Of a DNA stretch of 64,000 nt, positions 58,701 to 64,000 are shown in pieces. Every line of letters starts with the position of its first letter. The stretch's first letter is position 1. The DNA comes from Cocos nucifera. Taxonomy: Eukaryota > Streptophyta > Magnoliopsida > Arecales > Arecaceae. The translations under genes were made by a program, and so were the position numbers. The stretch covers positions 1,909,178 through 1,973,177 of the forward strand of contig QRFJ01000057.1 in the NCBI GenBank assembly GCA_006176705.1, read 5' to 3'. Under the pieces are notes generated by a model, which was not told the DNA's origin, did no database searches, and saw nothing but the letters and a program-made list of their open reading frames with translations.

Positions 58701-61232
58701 ATTACACGAGACAACCACCGACATGGTTTAAAAAATCGTTAAAACGCGACAGTATAACTGGTTCTGTACATTTCTGGCACAAAACCAGCACCTGTAATAG
58801 GCATGGCATGCTGAAACAACCGTACAGATACATACCGCCTATGCTGGTCTATACCAATGCGTAACAATGGTGCCATATGGGCTGTACCAGTTGGTACCAA
58901 TGGTTATGTGATTTTTTTTAGAATCTATCAGTTTCAATAGTAACATCACTGTATTGAAGGTATTCCAATGGAAAAATGGTACGGAGTGCAGTAACAGTAT
59001 TTAAAACCTTGGTCAATGTAGAAGAAGAAATGGCTTCAAGAAGGCAAGACATTGACATTACCTAGCATTGACCTTGGGTATTATATTGCAAGGATGCAAC
59101 ATTAAGACAAACCAACTCGATACCTTACGAAAAATGTCAAATAAATAGGACCCTTTCATAAGAATCTATGTTGGCAGAAGGTAATTTCAAACATGCCTGA
59201 GGCCCAATGGCCAATATAATATACTCTTCTAGGAAATTACCTCCTCCTGTGGGATTGTTGCCAACAAGGAATCCAGGTTGGCAAAGATAACTAACAACCT
59301 TTTCTACATGTCTTGACATTTCTGTACAAACTTTGAACTAGAAAAAGTATTGGCAATATTTGTGGGATGTTATCTTGGCTCCAAAGTTTCAATTTAATTG
59401 AATTGAAAAAGATGCTTTTGTAGTTCTTAGGAGCAAAGAAATCTTAGATATCACTTCCAAATCTCCAACCTTCTTAAAAGCCATGATGGCTGTCCTTGTT
59501 TTATAATGTGTATTTCCACCCATGCAACCGGCATTCAAAGATGAAATTGCACTTAGAATTTGTTCTTGTAATCTCACTACCATATATTTTTCTCCCAACC
59601 TTATCCAAGAACTTATTTGTGCCTTTCTTTATCTGAAACTACAAACAAAGAGTCTTCCAAAATCCCAACCATCATCAGCATCACCCACGCTAATGGAAAC
59701 CTTTTGCACTTCGTACAAACTAAACATGGGGATTATGTTTCTGGTTGAGGAATAGAGAAGTTGAGAAATAAGCTTAAATTATTGAGTTAACAATGCCATG
59801 ATATAAGATTACTGGTTCTAGCTAAGTCCTTGATTATGAGAGTTTACATTCATCTAGAAACCTCTCTTCACATTTGAATTTGTTCTTGAAATTTCACCAA
59901 CCTTTTCTTTGCTATGCTAAGATTTGGGCTTCCTCTAAGTCTAACTATATGCCTTGCAAATATAAAGGTCAAGTCCAATTACGTACCTTCATTTTTATGT
60001 AGTTACATGGCTCCACTTCTCTACACTCAAGATCTCTCAATTAATCTTGACTGGAATTATGCAATGCAAGGCCTATCACATTCCGAATAGTTGACCAAAT
60101 TATAGAAAATTCAGGAATTATAAGAATAAAAAATGCCCTCCTCAAAAAGCACTAGAAATGTTGTCAAAATATGCAAACAGCTCAGGCTCTAAGCCGCATA
60201 CACTAATTTGTAAAATTAACAAGAGTATTTATTCTATTATGTTAAATTTTTTCCATTATCCCCAAAGGAAAAATTATTGCAGAATTATGTTTGCATAAAG
60301 CAACAGTCCTTAAGCTGCTACTTCATATTTTCCTAACATATAGAATAATGAAAGCATAAATTCTTATTTACAACACATACTATTAGAACACCTGCAAATG
60401 CATGTAATATGCACTCATAATTTAATTTTTAATTATTTTTGTTTATTGACAAATCTCTGTGTATCATACTAACCCAAGGCATATATTGATAAATCTTTGC
60501 GTATCACCAGAGAGGGGAGCCCCTCCAGACAGTAGAAAACGAGCATGACCACCCAAGACTGCTCGAACCTTTCTGAAGACGAGAACATCCCATAGAATTT
60601 TCTCTAAACCCCATGCTCCAAACCAACTTCCGTTAATAGCCGCCAACCTACGATTATATGCGATATCAAATAATTTCTTTGATAAGCCACCCTTTGCATC
60701 TACCTGAAATGTAGTAAGTGAAAAAGAAAAAGGAACGCATGCAATTAGTCTCACTGAAATCATGCGAAGAAATATATTCAAAAAATCCACATGGAAAATG
60801 GCATTACATTTTTCCGCACGCCATCACGAACACGGTCGAGAATAGCAGGTACAGCAGCCATCAGTGTTGGTCCCAAGATGGAAGCATCACCCTTTGTTCC
60901 TTTCTTTATCTTGTTCGATGTATCAGTAAGAGTCAATGGTGACCCATATCCTATAGAACTTCCTGCTGCAACCATTACATGCTACATGGTACATAAGGTT
61001 AGTACAGAAAATCAGTTAAAGAAAAGAAGAAGCTTAATAATGAATAACATGCATGAAGTTTAATCTACGTTCAAAATTGATATAATTTGAAAAATCTTAC
61101 CTCTGCTGCTAACTCAAGAACATGAGCTAGAGGCAGGTATGCCAAATATCTGTCCTTACTACCAAGTGCAGGGACAATTGTCATAACAGCTGAAACAGTA
61201 GCTAGGACATTGCCATGTGTCATCATTACCCC
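49759..61232 (-). CDS. LACS8/9-like: Long-chain acyl-CoA synthetase, LACS8/LACS9-like, C-terminal eight exons (5' part outside window)
   Basis: LACS enzymes activate fatty acids to acyl-CoA through an acyl-AMP intermediate; LACS9 sits on the plastid envelope and LACS8 on the ER. Exons in transcript order: 61232-61101, 60981-60808, 60703-60474, 58381-58264, 57215-57084, 56997-56863, 56755-56549, 49923-49759; 1293 nt = 430 aa plus TAA, all in phase. Visible motifs: GVMMTHGNVLATVSAV just after the ATP-binding loop, YGSPLTLTDTSNKIKKGTKG, LLSGGAPLSGDTQRFINICL, the adenylate-forming signature GQGYGLTETCAGGTF, PRGEIVIGGPNVTPGYFKNE, the hinge motif WFYTGDIGRIHPDGCLEIVD, and [20 protein letters not shown]. 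The P-loop exon (YTSGSTG type) and N-terminus must lie right of 64000. All exons are intact. The last intron (49924-56548) is swollen by a 4.5-kb retrotransposon. It is most like LACS9/LACS8 from memory; the choice between them is open. Confidence 0.92.
50440..51215. repeat. Possible non-autonomous DNA transposon in the last LACS intron
   Basis: The left end has GCAAGGCGGACGCCTTGATG and the right end TTGTGGCGTCC ... GTCGCCTAGGCGCACCTTTG ... ATAACACTG. This 'GCCTAGGCGC...ATAACACTG' sequence is familiar from short plant repeats. A minisatellite lies between. Ends and target duplications are not resolved. Confidence 0.35.
50636..51030 (+). repeat. Minisatellite, three ~135-bp units with a 16-bp perfect palindrome
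   Basis: AAAATTTCAAATATAGCTGC starts at 50641, 50779 and 50911 (periods 138 and 132). The perfect palindrome GCTGCAGGCCTGCAGC occurs four times (about 50729, 50797, 50860, 50995), alternating with GAA trinucleotide runs and TAGTTCTCTTTC-like blocks. It lies inside the last LACS intron. Confidence 0.8.
51757..51761 (+). repeat. Target-site duplication, left (ACTAG)
   Basis: ACTAG immediately before TGTTGGTGCAGAATCTG. The same five bases follow CCAACA at 56246-56250. Confidence 0.85.
51762..52802 (-). repeat. 3' LTR of copy B (1041 bp)
   Basis: Read on the minus strand it starts TGTTGGGGATAAACCCC just after the purine tract (plus strand CCCCCCCCACTTC at 52807-52819) and ends CAGATTCTGCACCAACA. 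U3 carries imperfect short repeats of CCGAACT/TTCAGTCGG type (52300-52700). The TATAAAAAGG box is at 52010-52001. Confidence 0.88.
52001..52010 (-). promoter_or_regulatory. LTR TATA box, copy B
   Basis: TATAAAAAGG on the minus strand. The stretch GACTCTAAGTTCTC, 34 nt further on, aligns with the point where the antisense part of the palindromic 5' end begins (GGCTTTAAGCTCTC at 56031), so it probably marks the transcript start. Confidence 0.55.
52910..53890 (-). repeat. GATAAG palindrome array, copy B
   Basis: It has the same unit as 2340-3720 in copy A on the opposite strand (plus strand: GATCTTATCTCC followed by CCGAGGTTGAAG and GCTCGG). Spacing is irregular and many units are half-sites. 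No reading frame explains it. Confidence 0.85.
54406..55780 (-). pseudogene. gag of copy B, one frameshift and two premature stops
   Basis: Three consecutive minus-strand segments (55780-55229, 55344-54973, 54924-54406) together match a Ty3/gypsy Gag: a Pro-rich N-terminus, a central capsid-like part (the FEGYDG, DHLEAF, KEAARNWY and FVAHFVSSR stretches of the retrotransposon gag family), and a C-terminal Cys/His cluster at the end of the third segment (Cys, His, His, His, Cys within 16 residues). The first and second segments are in different frames (shift near 55270). The second and third share a frame, interrupted by a TAG at about 54973. Another TAG follows the Cys/His cluster. It cannot make a full protein. 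In a working element Gag would form the particle that packages element RNA. Confidence 0.75.
55863..56245. repeat. Palindromic LTR end: 168-bp inverted arms around a 47-bp spacer
   Basis: The left arm (55863-56030) begins TGTTGGTGCAGAATCTG and ends GAAGTGCTCA. The right arm (56078-56245) begins TGAGCACTTC and ends GATTCTACACCAACA. They are inverted copies of equal length with no gaps and about 19 mismatches (~89% identity). The spacer (56031-56077) is the R region in plus orientation. In element orientation this is antisense R-U5 joined to sense U5 lacking R. Confidence 0.9.
56246..56250 (+). repeat. Target-site duplication, right (ACTAG)
   Basis: ACTAG directly after the outer CCAACA of the palindromic end; it matches 51757-51761. 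Confidence 0.85.
58717..59015. repeat. Possible MITE in a LACS intron
   Basis: Left ACATGGTTTAAAAAATCG and right CAGTATTTAAAACCTTGGTC are imperfect inverted ends. The middle has repeated GGTACCA/TACCAGTTGGTACC blocks of the type seen in plant miniature elements. No clear target duplication. Confidence 0.4.
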
Positions 61233-64000
61233 CTTCATGACAGGAAAAAAAAATTAGATGACAAGTAGTCTAAGAAAAATCCTCAGCATTGCTGAGTTTT
61301 TAGTAATACAAAGATCTAAATGATGGTTTCTCATGCATCCTCACTATAACGGGATATGTGTAAGCACTCACGCAGACAAGTGCTCAAGCATGCATGCATG
61401 TACACGCACAAAGAAAGGGGTTTGAACCCAAATTCTTTTGGTGCATGATACATGGTTTGCCATCTAAACAGAGGAGGGCTAGACTTTCATTAATATGATA
61501 GGAGCCCAGATTCTTTTGGTGCACACTACATCATCTGCCATCTAAAGAAAGGAGGGCTAGATGTTTATTAGTAAGAGATGAAAAAATATATATAAGATGA
61601 CAAAATAAAAGAAGTTAAATGTCTTGAAGGTTTGGACATGTGTATCAAGTGAATAGAGTATGATAGAGCTAGTAGAACCGGTGCGACAAAATAGATGGCA
61701 GGTCATATAAGTCAAGGATCCATGTTGTTTAGAAAAATGCTTTAGTAACATAGAAATCTCACATGAAAAGTGACACATCTGACTTCTCATTGCTCTGCTC
61801 AAGGGCATTGACACAATACAGGCCGTCCGTGAGTGGTGCAGTAGAAACGTCACACTTCCCCTTTGTAACTTTTTTTTGTGAGATTTATTTGTAGCACTAG
61901 TACTCCATTCTTAATCACAATTTACACATTTAAAAGTCAACGAAATGAGTCAAATTAGCCATGTTTGACTAATTTCAAATAACACATCAAACTAAAGTAG
62001 TTATACTGATGTAAAAATAACAGCCGTTTTTACCACTCATCGCATATCTATGAAATCTCTGGAACATTTAATTTTAGGTTTCCAGGCATTTAGATGTCAC
62101 TCATGATTATCATCATAGATTCTCTATTCAGGTAACCCACCATAATAAGATTTGGCCTCCAAAATTGTACCTTTAAATTCAATCAATTACACAAACAAAA
62201 TTCTCTACTAATTTAAACAATGGTTCAGAGAATAGCAAAAAGGAGATAGAAAGCATATAAACTGCATAAGATACAAAAGCTAATGTGGAATGTTTGGAAT
62301 TGCTCATAAGGCATCAAGAAGATGAGCTTCTTATTGAGAACCATCCACTTACTACTTACTCATCTAGGTTATGATCATGACGTTCTAATGTCCAGCAAAA
62401 ATAATGCTCCAATTGTTAAAAAACAAACTCATGTTGTATGGACAATTAATTTCAACGCTAATGATGACAAATTGATGATGGAGGTTGATTTGACAATTAT
62501 TATGAAACAATCGGTTAGCTTTCAGTGTAGAGAAGATCAGAGGCATGGTTGGGACCAAAATATAGACTAATTCAACAACAGACAGATATTACAAAAAATT
62601 AGGCCATTTAATGGGAAAAGAATTTGGGATAAGGCCATGTTGCCCCGTCTTCCCATATATTCTCAGCGATCAAGTCTGTAAGTTAAGGCCATTTCTCTAA
62701 TGGTGGCAAGATTGGAAGTTGAATGTGGTCATCTCTCAATAAGAATAAAACAATTAAGAGAAATTAGAAACTAAGGCCCTTAAAACATTGACAAGAAGAA
62801 AGGCTCTTGAACAAACTAGTAACATATTCCTGCACGAGTCTACCTACATAGTCATTCTGAGATCTTGAGCCCTTGATTTCTCATTAGGGATCCATTCCTC
62901 ATATGCAATATTTTTAATGGGTCATATTACCATCATATAACCATGAACTGAAGCGAAAGCATAGCTAAAGAAAGTATGGTTTACTTTCTGAGAAAGGAAA
63001 CACATATAAATAAGAACTCTGACAGCAGATTTAGTTATAAATAAATTAAAAAAATTACAAGGGAGTTCAAAAAAGAGTACTATAGGCAAAAACAGTTTGT
63101 GTGAAATGTAAGGACCCAAAAGACAACCACTGACAAAACAGGTGCTTTCAATTGAAAGTGAGAAACAGTGGACTTGAAAATATACTTTTGTAAAGAAACC
63201 AGGAGAGCTAATTATATAGCATATGGATATGGTGATACAAATTCAGTTAGAGATAAAAGAAAATGACAAGGATATGTAACAAAGCATATAGAAATTGAAA
63301 TTTCAGAATAATTGAATTTTCTTGTAAAACTTGAAAAGAAATAAAAGGAGGCCAAAGAATTTCGACACCAACTAGCCATGCAGATAGATGAACTTCTTTA
63401 TAAAAATAACTCGATAGCTAACAAATAAGTAACTAAAATTACTCCTTAGTGATCAAGCAATAGCAAATAGACAGATGTATGAATGCATGTGCATTATCTG
63501 AACTTTCTCAGAGCATCTAAGTTGATGGCTGACAGAACAAAATTACTAATCAAGATACATGGTTAACTAACAGGTATAGTACATATCATAGCAAGGAAAC
63601 TGTAATTCAATTACTAGATATGCCTGTGCACAGGCACTTATGCACATAGAGACCCACAAAAACAATAATGTATACATGCATGCCTGCACAAGCACAGAGA
63701 TACAGATATATATATACACACATGCGTGTGTGTGTGGATTTTATGTAATACATGATGTAAGTCACACATTATTGAAGTTAATTCAAACTGTCCATTTATC
63801 CATCATTTAATGAAATCCACAACACAGGTAAGCGCTCTGCACAGCATAAGCAACCACATACCAAGGTTGTTTGATGGGAAAGGTCTCAATTTTAATCACA
63901 TAGCTCAGCAAATTGGAAACATTTAGCAATCTGAGGTTGTAAGGTTAAAACATCACTAACCATGACTATTAAGTACATTAAGATAGCTTCAATCCCAGCT
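61233..64000. other. LACS intron continuing past the right edge; no exon found
   Basis: The next LACS exon upstream must encode the ATP-binding loop. I see no such sequence on the minus strand up to 64000, so this intron is longer than 2.7 kb. It contains a 76-bp tandem duplication (61425-61575) and a (TA)n/(TG)n region at 63709-63736. The short frames are not coding. Confidence 0.6.
61425..61575 (+). repeat. 76-bp tandem duplication in a LACS intron
   Basis: CCCAAATTCTTTTGGTGCA ... GGAGGGCTAGACTTTCATTA is followed 76 bp later by CCCAGATTCTTTTGGTGCA ... GGAGGGCTAGATGTTTATTA. Confidence 0.75.

Noticed and set aside
59137..59598. Two minus-strand frames inside a LACS intron
   Set aside because: No start context, splice sites or recognisable domain; they sit between two well-defined LACS exons.
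1..64000. tRNA, rRNA, snoRNA or microRNA genes
   Set aside because: I looked for cloverleaf-like A/B-box patterns and conserved rRNA or miR160-type sequences and saw none I could support; a covariance-model scan was not possible.
1..64000. A co-regulated gene cluster or novel defence/metabolic system
   Set aside because: The seven genes belong to unrelated housekeeping or signalling families with large gaps and mixed strands; nothing suggests joint function.

Overview
The window is nuclear DNA of a flowering plant. All genes are intron-bearing plant genes, the ARF exon is GC-rich against AT-rich introns, and the intergenic DNA is full of LTR retrotransposons and MITEs. The look of the genes and repeats suggests a non-grass monocot such as a palm; that is an inference and cannot be proved from this sequence alone.

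Layout, left to right. 1-4885 is a decayed non-autonomous Ty3/gypsy-like LTR retrotransposon (copy A), cut by the window edge. 6718-6850 (+) is the last exon of a vacuolar H+-ATPase proteolipid (subunit c) gene. 8172-9108 (+) is a two-exon NATD1/At1g77540-like small acetyltransferase. 15269-21659 (-) is an eleven-exon FBXO9-like F-box gene whose complete 326-residue frame can be joined exon by exon. About 22.95-25.05 kb holds a ~0.94-kb noncoding tandem duplication. 26843-27897 (+) is exon 1 of a clade-C (ARF10/16/17) auxin response factor with a one-base frameshift and no visible second exon; a solo LTR (28485-29039) lies just downstream. 29814-36277 (+) is a complete three-exon chloroplast GrpE-like co-chaperone (320 aa) with a 753-bp Tourist-like MITE in its second intron. 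41867-42626 (-) is a two-exon gene of a plant-specific family of unknown function. 43-49.7 kb is gene-poor, with divergent tandem repeats and a second type of solo LTR. 49759 to beyond the right edge (-) is the C-terminal 430 residues, in eight exons, of a LACS8/LACS9-type long-chain acyl-CoA synthetase.

The genes are ordinary and unrelated to one another (proton pumping, acetylation, ubiquitination, auxin signalling, plastid protein folding, lipid activation). They do not form a cluster or pathway. The most unusual content is the retrotransposon family. Copy B (51762-56245, inside the last LACS intron) has matching 5-bp target duplications (ACTAG), yet both of its outer ends are U5 ends. Its 5' side is a 168-bp-arm palindrome whose antisense part starts at the predicted transcript start, and the primer-binding site seen in copy A is missing. 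Copies A and B share the same internal deletion (gag fused to the tail of pol) and arrays of a GGAGAT-N3-ATCTCC palindrome, so they belong to one amplified defective family.

Exon boundaries were set by eye from GT/AG sites, reading-frame phase and remembered family sequences; no search was run.
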